A stretch of DNA of 36,294 nt. It comes from Gemmatimonadota bacterium (GTDB lineage Bacteria; Gemmatimonadota; Gemmatimonadetes; Gemmatimonadales; Gemmatimonadaceae). The number at the start of each line of letters is the position of its first letter. Position 1 is the first letter of the stretch. Both the position numbers and the translations under genes were made by a program. The notes below the pieces were generated by a model that was not told the origin of the DNA, did not search any database, and was given only the letters and a program-made list of their open reading frames with translations. The DNA is taken from NCBI GenBank assembly GCA_028287345.1, contig JAQBPV010000058.1:1-36294 (forward strand). Reading direction: 5' to 3'. Positions 16,489-25,236 of this stretch are shown piece after piece.

Positions 16489-17448
16489 ATGATGAACTTT
16501 GCTCTGACGGTGGCGGAGCAGTGCGTCCGGCAGGTCTACTTCCGATCCCGCGCGGCGCGCAGCTGGCGTGCGCGGCGCGCCCGGCCGATCGGTCCTCGGA
16601 CGGTCATGGCGTCGCAGCTGATCGCCCGCCTCACACAGGTCGGGATCCGGGAGGGCGAGACGCTCATGGTGCATGCGGGCCTGAGCAAGATTCGGTTGGT
16701 CGACGACGTCCTGGGTGGCGGGGCACACGTCGAGGGCGGACCGGCCGTCGCCGCCAGCATCCTAAGCCTTTTGCGCTTGGCAGTCGGCGTCTCGGGCACC
16801 CTGCTGATGCCCACCTTTCCGAAATACGACGGCGAGCCTGAATACTTCTCGGAGCAGAATGACGGATCGCAGATCTGGCGGTTCGACCCGTCGAACACCC
16901 CGTCCAAGTCTGGACTGCTGAGCGAGATCTTCCGGAATCAGCCAGGAACGCTGCGGTCGCGCTTCCCCACTCAGACCGTTGCCGTCCAGGGTCCCAAGGC
17001 GGAGTGGTTCACCACCCGAAATCTGGAAGACGGTCGAGGGCTAGCCCACGGCCCGGACTCACCCTACGGACGCCTCGTGGTGGACCGTGGGCACGTCATT
17101 TCACTGGGCGTACCGCTCGTGGACTTTGCCACCATCATCCACGCCCCGGAGGATGCGCGTTTCGACGACTGGCCCATTCGTGACTTCTGGCGCCCGCGGC
17201 ACTATGACGTTGTGCTGGACGATGGGGTGAGGCGAGAGCGCGTTTGGGAGCGCGTCCCTCGATTTTCATTCGGGTACGCGGAAGAGCGCGTACGCCGCGA
17301 TCTTCGCCGTGCCGGCGTGCTGTCGGAGGGCGCTCTCGGCGACGTGCAGCTCCACCATCTCCGCGCCGACCGGCTGTATGCACTCTTCATGGGCCACGGT
17401 GCCTCGTCGTCGTACCCATACTACTGGCCGCAGATCAGCACACTATGA
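16489..17448 (+). CDS. AAC(3)-family N-acyltransferase
   Basis: This protein of about 319 residues resembles the aminoglycoside 3-N-acetyltransferase fold. Recognisable stretches are ETLMVHAGLSKI, GVSGTLLMPTFPKY, FDPSNTPSKSGLLSEIFR, PGTLRSRFPTQTVAVQG, GPDSPYGRLV and a late IHAPED segment. These follow the family order VHSSL / GTLLMPTF / TPS-GxLSE-FR / RSxHP / GPxSP. Resistance enzymes of this fold acetylate aminoglycosides. Many homologues sit in surface-polysaccharide clusters and probably acylate an amino sugar, and that is the likely role here. The start is uncertain: TTG 16447, ATG 16489, ATG 16492 or ATG 16606. The last begins just before the conserved fold and would omit a basic N-terminus. 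The final 6 bp overlap the convergent beta-propeller-like gene. Confidence 0.8.
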   Translation: MMNFALTVAEQCVRQVYFRSRAARSWRARRARPIGPRTVMASQLIARLTQVGIREGETLMVHAGLSKIRLVDDVLGGGAHVEGGPAVAASILSLLRLAVGVSGTLLMPTFPKYDGEPEYFSEQNDGSQIWRFDPSNTPSKSGLLSEIFRNQPGTLRSRFPTQTVAVQGPKAEWFTTRNLEDGRGLAHGPDSPYGRLVVDRGHVISLGVPLVDFATIIHAPEDARFDDWPIRDFWRPRHYDVVLDDGVRRERVWERVPRFSFGYAEERVRRDLRRAGVLSEGALGDVQLHHLRADRLYALFMGHGASSSYPYYWPQISTL

Positions 17449-18492
17449 GCGGCTGAGGACGAGCACCTGCGCATCCAGCCCCCGAAGCGCGACCCCCGAG
17501 ACGAAGCAGTATTGATCGTGCCCGGGCCCGCCCGCGAAGTTCAGGGTGCCGGGCATGAAGAGACGCCACGCCAGCCGCGACCTGCCCAGGTCCTTCTCGA
17601 AGCGCACTAAGGGCCGCACGCCGCCGGCCTCAACGAGCAAGAGCACAGCTTCCGGATGCGGCATGATGGCGCATCGCTCCGCTGTGACCCCGAACACGCC
17701 ATCCGGCCCCCAACGCCGGCTGTAGTAAACTGGACCCTCTACATGCTTGAGGACGGTTCGATAGCCCGTCTTCGCGTCGACGTGGGCAATGACATTCGTC
17801 TCGAACTCCGCGTCGGTGCCATAGAGCCAACCATCCGGCACTGAAACCACAGAAACTGCTCTCCAATCTTCGGAGCCGGCGCCGATGACCTCAAAAGTCG
17901 CGAACTCGTCTCGAGTGAGGAGCATTCGACATTCTCCGGTGCGGTCTCCTGTCAGACAGACCATGGCTCGCCGGTACGGGTCCCACGACACGCCATGGAC
18001 ATGATAGATCGAGCCACGCTCGAAGACATGGGCGACCTCGGCGCGCGTCGCGCCGGCATCCCACCGATAGATGCTCATTGGGCCCCGATCGACGTTGTCC
18101 CAATACTCTCCGAACCACACGGTCCCACTCGGCGAAACGGCGATCCCTCCGCGAAGAACGCGACTGGGCCGCGGTAGGACGATCTCCGTCCATCCAGCCG
18201 GCGAGAGAATCCCTATCCGATTTCCGAACGTCACGAGCCATCGCGCGTCGCCCAACGACACCACGTTGTAGAACATCGTCCGCAGGAGTCGCTGCCCTAG
18301 TCGTGGGGACGAGGCAAGCCGAGTCCCGAGCGAGAGCGGCACCTCGCCAATGAGGGTGGGCGTCCCCCCAATGCCGTCCGCCGAATACAGGCGATTTCTT
18401 CGCGAGAGCAGAACGGACATACCCTCATGCCACTCCACGGCGTAGCCGCGCCATGCGCCGACCCGGCTGACGACGATCTCAGGAGTTGTCAC
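17443..18492 (-). CDS. unrecognised protein, possible beta-propeller
   Basis: I do not recognise a family with confidence. From the GTG at 18492 the protein has 349 residues with no signal peptide and no membrane helix. It is rich in Gly, Trp and Tyr and shows loosely repeated strand-turn units such as IAVSPSGTVWFGEYW (117-131), HGVSWDPYRRAMVCLTGD (166-183), SVPDGWLYGTDAEFETN (217-233) and WGPDGVFGVTAE (261-272). These look like blades of a propeller with Asp-box-like turns. The GTG is supported by GGGAG eight bases upstream and overlaps the preceding GT2 stop by 14 bp; longer readings of the frame run through that GT2. The position inside a coupled glycosyltransferase operon suggests a cytoplasmic role in repeat-unit assembly or binding, which is inference. 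Confidence 0.6.
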   Translation of the reverse strand: MTTPEIVVSRVGAWRGYAVEWHEGMSVLLSRRNRLYSADGIGGTPTLIGEVPLSLGTRLASSPRLGQRLLRTMFYNVVSLGDARWLVTFGNRIGILSPAGWTEIVLPRPSRVLRGGIAVSPSGTVWFGEYWDNVDRGPMSIYRWDAGATRAEVAHVFERGSIYHVHGVSWDPYRRAMVCLTGDRTGECRMLLTRDEFATFEVIGAGSEDWRAVSVVSVPDGWLYGTDAEFETNVIAHVDAKTGYRTVLKHVEGPVYYSRRWGPDGVFGVTAERCAIMPHPEAVLLLVEAGGVRPLVRFEKDLGRSRLAWRLFMPGTLNFAGGPGHDQYCFVSGVALRGLDAQVLVLSRS

Positions 18493-19342
18493 GGACGGTA
18501 CTCCCGTAGGGGCCGACCCGTCGACCGAAGAAGTCGCGAATCCCTTGCCACATCGCGCGGTAACTCTGTCGAGCACGAGGATCGAAGGCGCCCACGAGCA
18601 CGACATGGACGAGGTGAAGCGCCGCGAGCTTCGCGATGAACCAGGGGAACAGAAGCCCGTGCCGCTGCGCCAAATAGAGAAAGTTTCTACTGATGTAGTA
18701 TCTGCGGGCCGCATCGTGCTGCACGTATAGGCGGCGCAGGACGCGCGGCCCATCGAATGGATCTCCGACCCTGTGGTGCATCAGCGCATCCGAGACGCGA
18801 AATATGGAGTGTCCCGCGGCTCGCACGCGAAGGCAGAAGTCGAAGTCGACGGCGTCGATGAAGAGCCCTTCGTCGTACAAGCCCACCGAATCGAAAAGGC
18901 TCACGCGTACGAGATTGCCTGATGTGATCGCGGCGCTGACGGGCACGTCACTGGGATCGCCAGCGGCGGCGCGCGAGGCCAGTGTCGGCGCCAGACAGAC
19001 GCGTTCGGGACCACGGGCCACCGCGCGCTCGTACGCCGCCATCATGGACTCGGCCACAACGCTGTCCTGGTCCATCGTCAAGAGCCATGCACAGCCGAGC
19101 TCACGGGCTCGCGCGACGCCGCGGTTGAGGGCGAAGCCCACGCCGCGATTGTTCGGCAGGCGCTCGACCGTGACGCCGGCATGCTGCTCGAGCAGCGCAA
19201 GCTCAGCAAGCGACTCGGCGCGGGAGCCGTTGTCGACGATGTGTACATGTCCAACCTGCCGACGGAGCGCTTCAACGCCCGCGGCGGTCTTGTGCAGACC
19301 GTTGTAGCTCACCACGACGGCGAGCACCTCTTCACGCCTCAT
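18479..19342 (-). CDS. glycosyltransferase family 2, rhamnosyltransferase-like
   Basis: From the ATG at 19342 the protein has 287 residues. Its GT-A core includes LAVVVSYNG, HIVDNGSRAESL, NNRGVGFALNRGVARARE and the metal-binding LLTMDQDSVV, followed by FIDAVDFDFCLRVRAAGHSIF. This arrangement is characteristic of dTDP-rhamnosyltransferases of the RfbF/WbbL type, and the rhamnose genes nearby fit. A C-terminal hydrophobic stretch (FPWFIAKLAALHLVHVVLVG) could touch the membrane. The start overlaps the methyltransferase stop in an ATGA junction, and its own 3' end overlaps the beta-propeller-like gene by 14 bp. The frame stays open far upstream, but that part lies over the methyltransferase gene. 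Confidence 0.85.
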   Translation of the reverse strand: MRREEVLAVVVSYNGLHKTAAGVEALRRQVGHVHIVDNGSRAESLAELALLEQHAGVTVERLPNNRGVGFALNRGVARARELGCAWLLTMDQDSVVAESMMAAYERAVARGPERVCLAPTLASRAAAGDPSDVPVSAAITSGNLVRVSLFDSVGLYDEGLFIDAVDFDFCLRVRAAGHSIFRVSDALMHHRVGDPFDGPRVLRRLYVQHDAARRYYISRNFLYLAQRHGLLFPWFIAKLAALHLVHVVLVGAFDPRARQSYRAMWQGIRDFFGRRVGPYGSTVRDNS

Positions 19343-20217
19343 CGGGGCAGTCGATCGGTGACGAAGGGACTGCCGCGCAACGCCGCCTGCAGCCGTGCCG
19401 CCGACAGCGGCCGGGGTGCCGTGCCGTGTACCGGCCGGCGTGCCAACACGACGACATGGTATGGCTCGAGTGGCTCGAGGGCGAGGATCTCGAGCCCGGC
19501 ATGTTCTACCACGTCGGCGGCCAGACGTGAGTCGAACACGTGGTGATGGAGGTTCCGCAGCTCCGCATTGCGCTCCATGCGCTCTCTGAGCGTGATGGCA
19601 TGCGCGCCCGGGTCTTTCGACACATCGTGCAAGGCGAGAACCTCGTCGAGATGCGTGAGGTCGTCCTCCTGCGTTCCGCGCTCGAGATCCTCCTGTAGGT
19701 GTGCCATGGTCGTCACCGGTCGCCGATGGTCGAAGGTGCCGTCCCGATGCGGCACCACGAGCACGAGATGCCCCCCCTGCTTCAGGAGGCGGCTCCATTC
19801 CTGGAGCGCCCGCAAGGGATTGGCGGTGTGCTCGAGCATATGCGACGACAGAAAAAAATCGTACTGCTCGCTCGCGATCATGTGCAGGTCGGCGCCTTCG
19901 GCGATGTACTGCGTTCCAGGCGCCTTACGAGCGTCGAAGACGAAGGAGTCCCCCTCCGCAATCGTCCCTTCCCATTCCGTCGTGCGCGCGAAGTTGCAGT
20001 TGTCGACGCGGCGTGCGGCGGGATACAGCGGCAGGAGCCCTCCACGCGCGAACATGGACGTCGGCCCTCCGATCTCCATACCCACGCCTCCCTCCACCAC
20101 CGCTCGGCATGCGGCGTAGCTCCGGGCGTGTGGGGTGCGCAGACGCCGGAGGATCGCCCGGGCGACGGCCATCGCTCCCCCCGCCTTGAAGACTCCCGCG
20201 ACCCGCTTCGCAATCAC
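19339..20217 (-). CDS. class I SAM-dependent methyltransferase
   Basis: This 292-residue protein has an atypical motif I, GMEIGGPTSMF (46-56), seen in a group of methyltransferases found in sugar clusters. DFFLSSHMLEHTANPLRAL is the usual post-II segment, and GGHLVLVVPHRDGTFDHRR follows. The probable role is O- or N-methylation of a sugar, either in the repeat unit or as a chain cap; the target cannot be told from sequence. The start is a GTG that overlaps the stop of the Wzy-like gene in a GTGA junction, and the 3' end overlaps the GT2 by 4 bp, so the run is translationally coupled. No signal peptide is present. Confidence 0.78.
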   Translation of the reverse strand: MIAKRVAGVFKAGGAMAVARAILRRLRTPHARSYAACRAVVEGGVGMEIGGPTSMFARGGLLPLYPAARRVDNCNFARTTEWEGTIAEGDSFVFDARKAPGTQYIAEGADLHMIASEQYDFFLSSHMLEHTANPLRALQEWSRLLKQGGHLVLVVPHRDGTFDHRRPVTTMAHLQEDLERGTQEDDLTHLDEVLALHDVSKDPGAHAITLRERMERNAELRNLHHHVFDSRLAADVVEHAGLEILALEPLEPYHVVVLARRPVHGTAPRPLSAARLQAALRGSPFVTDRLPR

Positions 20218-21464
20218 GGCGCGGCCTCCAGGCGTCCACCACCCAGGAGCCCCGCTTTCGGCGCGTCGGACAGATGGCGAAGGTGCGCGGCGCCGCCAAG
20301 AAGCAGAAGCAAATAAGGAAGCATGAGCACGTTCGGTCGCTGGTAGATCGAAACGCAGAAGACGACGAGGAGAGCCGTAGCCGCCTTGTTTCGGGAGATT
20401 GCCGTCGTCGAGACCAGCAAGAACGTGAGCAGGGCAACGGCACCGACCACGCCGTAGGAGTAGAAGATCAGCTTGTACGAAAAGGTGCCGGTGTAGATGA
20501 GCGGCGTGACGTCCTGGCCTGACCCGAATAGACGCGTCCAGAGGTCCGCGTTCCAGAAGCTCCGATAGAGCGTAGTGAAGTTGTCGTTGACTCGGGTGTC
20601 GCCGAACGACCGTCCGTTGTCCGATGCCAACCGTTGCAGGAAGAACGCCTGGATGACCGAGCTGTCGCGGAGGGCCGACGAGGACGCCAGCACAGCAGCG
20701 ATCGCACCACTGGCCAGGAGCGTACGGAGCGGTTTTCGCAGCAGCAGATACAGGAGTGCGAGCGCGTAGAAGCCCAGCGAGAAGGACAGCAACCCTCCAA
20801 TCAACAAAACCGCGTTTCGTTTGCTGCCCTTGATGCGACCTCCGTTCGCCGCAAACAGCAGCGCGGCAAAGGTCCCCACGGTTCCGGGCTCATCGAACAT
20901 CCCGTGTAGCCTCGCGACCCAGCCGGGACCTACCGGAAAAAGTTGCGTGTAGAGAATGACGGATCCCCAATACTGCCGATAATAAGGCGGGGAGTCGCCG
21001 GTCAGGATTGCGTAGTCGTACCGGGAAGAGCTGAGCGTATGCCAGGGCAGTTCGACACCGATCGCCAGGAGCACGACGACGATGATTCCGGGCACGAGGG
21101 AGATGGCAAACGCCGACGAGAAGTAGTGGAACGCCTGGTGCTTGACCTCGTCATCGGACAGGATGAACAGGAGCAACACCAGCCAGCCCGACGAGAGCTC
21201 GAAGATTCCGCCGGCGCGATGCGCCCCGAAATAGAGGAAGAGCGATAGGAGGAACAGCGCGAGCAGCGCGTTCCGCGTCGTGATGGCTCCTCGCTTCGTG
21301 CCGAGGGCCTCAACGAAGGCGACGACCACCACGACCATCGAGGCCCGAAAATAGTTCGGGTTTTCCCAGGTGAAGTACGGGTTGAGCCAGAGGACGCACG
21401 ACACCGCGAGCGCGACGGGCAACGCGCGCGCAGGCATGAGAGCGCACCGGAGCGACTGGCTCAT
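20214..21464 (-). CDS. wzy: Wzy-like O-antigen polymerase (multi-span membrane protein)
   Basis: From the ATG at 21464 this is a roughly 416-residue hydrophobic protein with about ten to twelve membrane spans, for example LPVALAVSCVLWL, FRASMVVVVVAFVEAL, NALLALFLLSLFLYFG, LVPGIIVVVLLAIGVEL and VVGAVALLTFLLVSTT. A large polar loop carries HGMFDEPGTVGTFAALLFA, similar to the 'EPG' or 'EP' segments of O-antigen polymerases and ligases. A later extracytoplasmic stretch (LASDNGRSFGDTR...) lies before the last helices. Wzy proteins share topology more than sequence, so this is assigned from topology and from the locus having Wzx and Wzz but no other candidate. A GTG at 21482 is an alternative start. 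It is not obviously a WaaL ligase, but that cannot be excluded. Confidence 0.7.
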   Translation of the reverse strand: MSQSLRCALMPARALPVALAVSCVLWLNPYFTWENPNYFRASMVVVVVAFVEALGTKRGAITTRNALLALFLLSLFLYFGAHRAGGIFELSSGWLVLLLFILSDDEVKHQAFHYFSSAFAISLVPGIIVVVLLAIGVELPWHTLSSSRYDYAILTGDSPPYYRQYWGSVILYTQLFPVGPGWVARLHGMFDEPGTVGTFAALLFAANGGRIKGSKRNAVLLIGGLLSFSLGFYALALLYLLLRKPLRTLLASGAIAAVLASSSALRDSSVIQAFFLQRLASDNGRSFGDTRVNDNFTTLYRSFWNADLWTRLFGSGQDVTPLIYTGTFSYKLIFYSYGVVGAVALLTFLLVSTTAISRNKAATALLVVFCVSIYQRPNVLMLPYLLLLLGGAAHLRHLSDAPKAGLLGGGRLEAAP

Positions 21465-21500
21465 GCGTGCGCTAGCCTGCACTGCTGACCCACCGTTCGC

Positions 21501-22556
21501 TCACGCCCGCGCGCCCGCGCGCGATGGACGCAGCATGGTGGACATCCGCTTCGCGGACGCCACGAGACGCCGGCTGAGCTCAGTGCGGTAGAGTCTCACG
21601 AAAAGGCGACCGTACCCGAAGTCCTCGAGACAACGGCAGAGCTCGTCAATTTCCGTCGCCCCGACAATGTGGCGGCCCTTCAGCAGGGTCCGACGGGGAT
21701 GCGTGCGACGCATGACCTTGTTCACTCCTTCTCGTAGGGCTCGATCGCGCGACCAGAATTCGTTCCTGATCATCTCAAACCCATGATAGTTCATCAAGAG
21801 GCGAGGGATGATGTCCTTGCCGCTGGGATTGAACGTGTCGTTCTCGAGACGGGCAAGGACCAGGGGTTCGTCGACGTATGCCAGCGTCCCTCCCTGCACC
21901 TGCATCGCCCACATTTTCATCGCGTGCGGGAAGAAGCATCCCATCCATTCGTCCTTCACGGCGATCGCGTCCCACTGCCCTCGCTCGAAAATTACCGAGC
22001 TCATGAACGAAAACAGGGACGCGATCGAACGGCTGTGCCCCAGATACCACAACAATGAGGCGCGGTCATGGACAGGAAAGCGGAGCGGGTCGCGAGGCAC
22101 CGACAGGATGGGATCGATTTGGAGCGGGGCGAGGTGCCGATCGCACTCCAAGCGATCATAGACGTAGAGCGTCGCGCGCGACTCGAGCTCCTTCACTGCG
22201 CGCGCCAACATCCCGGGCCGGACGACGTCGTCACTTCCGAGCAGCCAGGCATACGTGCCATGCGAGAGGTCGACCGCGCGGAAGAAATTGACGGCGAATC
22301 CATCGTTGGTGTCGGAACGAAAGTAGATCAGCCGAGGAATCCGCGTCCGATAGGATTCCACGACCTCCGACGTATTGTCGCTCGACGCGTTGTCGCTGAC
22401 GACGACTTCGACGTCGGGATGCGCCTCGCGTGCGATGCTCTCCAGGGTTTCCCCGATGAATTCCGCCCGGTTGTAGGTCGGAATGCAGATCGACAACCTG
22501 GGAGCGAGCCGTGCGGGGGTCTGTCCAGTGACGTTCAAGCGCCGACGTACCCTCAT
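21501..22556 (-). CDS. glycosyltransferase family 2, abequosyltransferase-like
   Basis: This 351-residue GT-A enzyme has RLSICIPTYNRAEFIGETLE at about residues 24-43, VVVSDNASSDNTSEVV, and YAWLLGSDDVVRPG with the metal-binding DD. The 'IPTYNRxxFIxExLxSI ... SDNxSxDxT' pattern followed by LxGSDD is typical of GT2 proteins near O-antigen genes, including abequosyltransferase relatives. The C-terminal half is specific and has a basic stretch. It is first in the minus-strand run that ends with the beta-propeller-like gene and lies 36 bp before the Wzy-like start. The sugar it transfers is unknown. Confidence 0.84.
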   Translation of the reverse strand: MRVRRRLNVTGQTPARLAPRLSICIPTYNRAEFIGETLESIAREAHPDVEVVVSDNASSDNTSEVVESYRTRIPRLIYFRSDTNDGFAVNFFRAVDLSHGTYAWLLGSDDVVRPGMLARAVKELESRATLYVYDRLECDRHLAPLQIDPILSVPRDPLRFPVHDRASLLWYLGHSRSIASLFSFMSSVIFERGQWDAIAVKDEWMGCFFPHAMKMWAMQVQGGTLAYVDEPLVLARLENDTFNPSGKDIIPRLLMNYHGFEMIRNEFWSRDRALREGVNKVMRRTHPRRTLLKGRHIVGATEIDELCRCLEDFGYGRLFVRLYRTELSRRLVASAKRMSTMLRPSRAGARA

Positions 22557-22684
22557 TGATAGGTGAAGCCTGCCTGCAGCGCGTTGCGTGCGTGGTGTCC
22601 GCGCCGTGAAGATGCCCGTTCGCCCCCGAGCCGTGCAAGGCGCGGATAGTGATCGCTCGCGTGGCGCCTCGTCGCCTCGCGGCC

Positions 22685-22690
22685 TATATT
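22685..22690 (+). promoter_or_regulatory. possible -10 element for wzz
   Basis: TATATT lies 78 bp upstream of the wzz TTG start, in the 212-bp divergent region between a minus-strand GT2 and wzz. It matches the -10 consensus at five of six positions; a clear -35 is lacking. Confidence 0.3.
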
Positions 22691-22768
22691 GCTCGCAATT
22701 GGCCAGGCCAATCGATCCGAGGTGCGCTTCGCTCCGTATTTCGACCCTACATCTGTTGAGAGAACGCC

Positions 22769-23887
22769 TTGACCGTCGCCGATAACGATCAGCGAACTGC
22801 CCCGTCGGCGAGCACGGATAGCCCGGATGACGCGCCGGGGGACGGATCGAGCGAGTTGTCGGTCGTCGGAGCCCTCAACATCGTGCTTCAGAACGCCGCC
22901 CTGATCGTTCTGTGCAGCGCGGTGCTCTTCGTTGCGACAGTGATCGTACTGATCCTGCAGCCGGCAACGTACACCTCGGCGTCCTCATTCATGCCACAGA
23001 CGCGCCGTTCGGCCCCCAGCCTGTCAGGCCTCGCGGCTCAATTTGGTCTGTCGTTGCCGGGAGAAGAACCCCGCCAGTCACCGGCATTCTACACGGAGCT
23101 CATCGGCACACGAGAGATATTGGGAGCGCTCGCTGATGCCCGATACTCCGATCCGACGCTCAATCGCGGGGACAGCGTGACCCTTGTCGACGTACTCGGG
23201 AAGGGCCCCCGTACGGCCGCGTTGCGCCGCGAGCTGGCGATTCGAAAGCTGCGCAAGCTGGTGACCACGAACATCTCCCTCAAGACCGGTGTCATCGAGG
23301 TGACCGTCGCCTCTCGCTATCCCGCCCTCGCGATGCAGGCGAACCGGAGGCTGCTGGACCTCGTCAACCAATTCAACCTCGAGAAGCGGCAGTCGCAAGC
23401 CGCCGGGGAGCGGCGCTTCGTCGAACGCCGGCTGCAGGATGTCCAGATCGACTTGCGATCTGCCGAAGACCGTCTCCAGGCGTTTCTGCAGCGCAACGCC
23501 ATCTACAGGAACTCGCCGCAACTGAGCTTTGAGCACGATCGGCTCGAACGAGCGATCACCATGCAGCAACAGCTGTACACGTCCCTCGCGCAGTCGTTCG
23601 AACAGGCCAGGATCGACGAGATCCGTGACAGTCCCCTCGTCACCGTCATCGAGGAGCCCTCAATGCCGCTGGTCCCGGAGGGGAAGGGTCTCACGAAGGG
23701 CGGCGCTATCGCGCTGTTTGCCGGAGCGCTGCTCGGCCTCGCCATCGCGTTCGGACGCTACGCCATCCAGCATGGCCGAGCGGGAAGTCCGGATGAGCTC
23801 TCACGCTTTCGCACGCTTCTTCGGCGGATGGCGCGCCATCCGTGGCGCGCCCGGCGGATGCGCGCCGAGTCTTCGCCCCTCATCTAG
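22769..23887 (+). CDS. wzz: Wzz-type chain-length determinant
   Basis: This 372-residue protein has the Wzz topology. A cytoplasmic N-terminus is followed by a membrane helix at about 43-63, a long periplasmic domain and a second helix at about 311-333 preceded by the proline-rich segment EEPSMPLVPEGKG. The periplasmic part contains a likely coiled coil (QSQAAGERRFVERRLQDVQ ... LRSAEDRLQAFLQR). Wzz proteins set the number of repeats made by Wzy. No C-terminal BY-kinase Walker motifs are present, so it is the simple Wzz class rather than a Wzc fusion. After the second helix there is an unusual 39-residue Arg-rich tail. The start is TTG, with a GAGAGAA stretch a few bases upstream. The gene stands alone, divergent from a GT2 and convergent with ugd, 22 bp apart. 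Confidence 0.85.
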   Translation: MTVADNDQRTAPSASTDSPDDAPGDGSSELSVVGALNIVLQNAALIVLCSAVLFVATVIVLILQPATYTSASSFMPQTRRSAPSLSGLAAQFGLSLPGEEPRQSPAFYTELIGTREILGALADARYSDPTLNRGDSVTLVDVLGKGPRTAALRRELAIRKLRKLVTTNISLKTGVIEVTVASRYPALAMQANRRLLDLVNQFNLEKRQSQAAGERRFVERRLQDVQIDLRSAEDRLQAFLQRNAIYRNSPQLSFEHDRLERAITMQQQLYTSLAQSFEQARIDEIRDSPLVTVIEEPSMPLVPEGKGLTKGGAIALFAGALLGLAIAFGRYAIQHGRAGSPDELSRFRTLLRRMARHPWRARRMRAESSPLI

Positions 23888-23909
23888 ATTTGCGGGGCGG
23901 GTGACGGGC

Positions 23910-25235
23910 CTACTCGAGCCCGATGCCTTCGTACGTACAGGCAATCCCCTTGGGCACGATCCGGCGCCCGTCAATCACGACGTGCCGCCGCGAGACGAGC
24001 GCTGGCAGCTCCGCGAACTCTGGCCAACGGGTGACGATGAGAAGTGCATCCGCCTGCGCGACTGCGTCAGCCAGCGTCTCGAGCACGATGAGGTCCGACC
24101 ACCCGGTCTCGCGAATGAGATGACCCGACGCAATCGGGTCGAGGATGCTCACCTTCGCGCCCAGACTCCGCAGTTCCTGGATGATGGGAAGCGCCGGCGA
24201 CTCGCGAATGTCGTCGGTGCCCGGCTTGAAAGCCACGCCGAGCACCGCGACCGGAACGCCCCGTAGGTCCGGGTAGTGCCTCTTGAGGCGGCGCACCATC
24301 TCCGCTGGTTGCCGGCGATTGACCTCAATGACTTCTGAGAGCAGGCGCATCGGCAACTGCCTCGCCTGACCGAATGCGATGAGGGCCTTCACATCCTTTG
24401 GAAAGCAGCTGCCGCCAAAGCCGCATCCCGGGCTCAGATATGAAAGGAGGCCGGGGGTGATCCGCGAGCCGTCGGGCAGGATCGGGGAAAGCCGCTTATC
24501 GAGGTGCAGGCCCTCCATTACCTCCATGGCGTCCACTCCCACCGCCGCGGACAGATTCGCGATCTCGTTCGCGAACGAGATCGTCGTCGCCAGAAAGGCA
24601 TTGCTCGCGTACTTGATCATCTCCGCCGTGCGGTTTGACGTGCAAACCTTCGGAACGTCGAACTGCGCGTAAACGTCCATAAGCACGGATTGCGCGCGCT
24701 CGTCTATCCCGCCTACGACGATGCGGTCCGGATTCATGAAATCATCGATCGCCTCGCCTTCGCGCAGGAACTCCGGATTCATGCAGACGCCGAAATCGGG
24801 TCCCGCCCTCCGGCCAGATCCCTCCTCGAGGAGCGGGGTGACGACGTCGTCCGTGGTGCCGGGTACCACGGTGCTCTTCACGACCACGACGTGGTAGCGA
24901 TCGAGCGCGGCCATGGCCGCGCCGATCTCGCGTGAGGCGCCCTGGATGTACGTCAGGTCGATGGATTCGCCGTCGAAGGGCGTCCCCACGGCGATGATCG
25001 TGATCTCCGAATCCCGGACGGCGGCGGCGAGGTCCGTCGTCGCCCGCAGACGGGACCCGATGTTTCTGCGAAGGAGCTCGGTCAGATCCTTCTCGACGAT
25101 CGGTGCGTCTCCGCGCTCGATCCGCGCCACCTTCGCCGCGTCGATGTCGACGCAGATCACCTCATGCCCGAGGTCTGCGAGGCAGACGCCCGACACGAGG
25201 CCAACATACCCTGTTCCGATGATCGAGATACGCAC
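23910..25235 (-). CDS. ugd: UDP-glucose 6-dehydrogenase
   Basis: This 441-residue enzyme oxidises UDP-glucose twice with NAD+ to UDP-glucuronate. It has the N-terminal cofactor loop GTGYVGLVSG (7-16), VGTPFDGES (83-91), KSTVVPGTT (120-128), NPEFLREG (153-160) and the catalytic cysteine C277 in CGFGGSCFPKD, then VLGVAFKPGTDDIRESPAL. The start is GTG, one base after the TGA of the upstream SDR gene, so the two are coupled. UDP-glucuronate could be used directly, amidated by the asparagine-synthase-type protein, or decarboxylated by the SDR. It is the last gene of the run that begins at rfbF. Confidence 0.95.
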   Translation of the reverse strand: MRISIIGTGYVGLVSGVCLADLGHEVICVDIDAAKVARIERGDAPIVEKDLTELLRRNIGSRLRATTDLAAAVRDSEITIIAVGTPFDGESIDLTYIQGASREIGAAMAALDRYHVVVVKSTVVPGTTDDVVTPLLEEGSGRRAGPDFGVCMNPEFLREGEAIDDFMNPDRIVVGGIDERAQSVLMDVYAQFDVPKVCTSNRTAEMIKYASNAFLATTISFANEIANLSAAVGVDAMEVMEGLHLDKRLSPILPDGSRITPGLLSYLSPGCGFGGSCFPKDVKALIAFGQARQLPMRLLSEVIEVNRRQPAEMVRRLKRHYPDLRGVPVAVLGVAFKPGTDDIRESPALPIIQELRSLGAKVSILDPIASGHLIRETGWSDLIVLETLADAVAQADALLIVTRWPEFAELPALVSRRHVVIDGRRIVPKGIACTYEGIGLE

Positions 25236-25236
25236 G

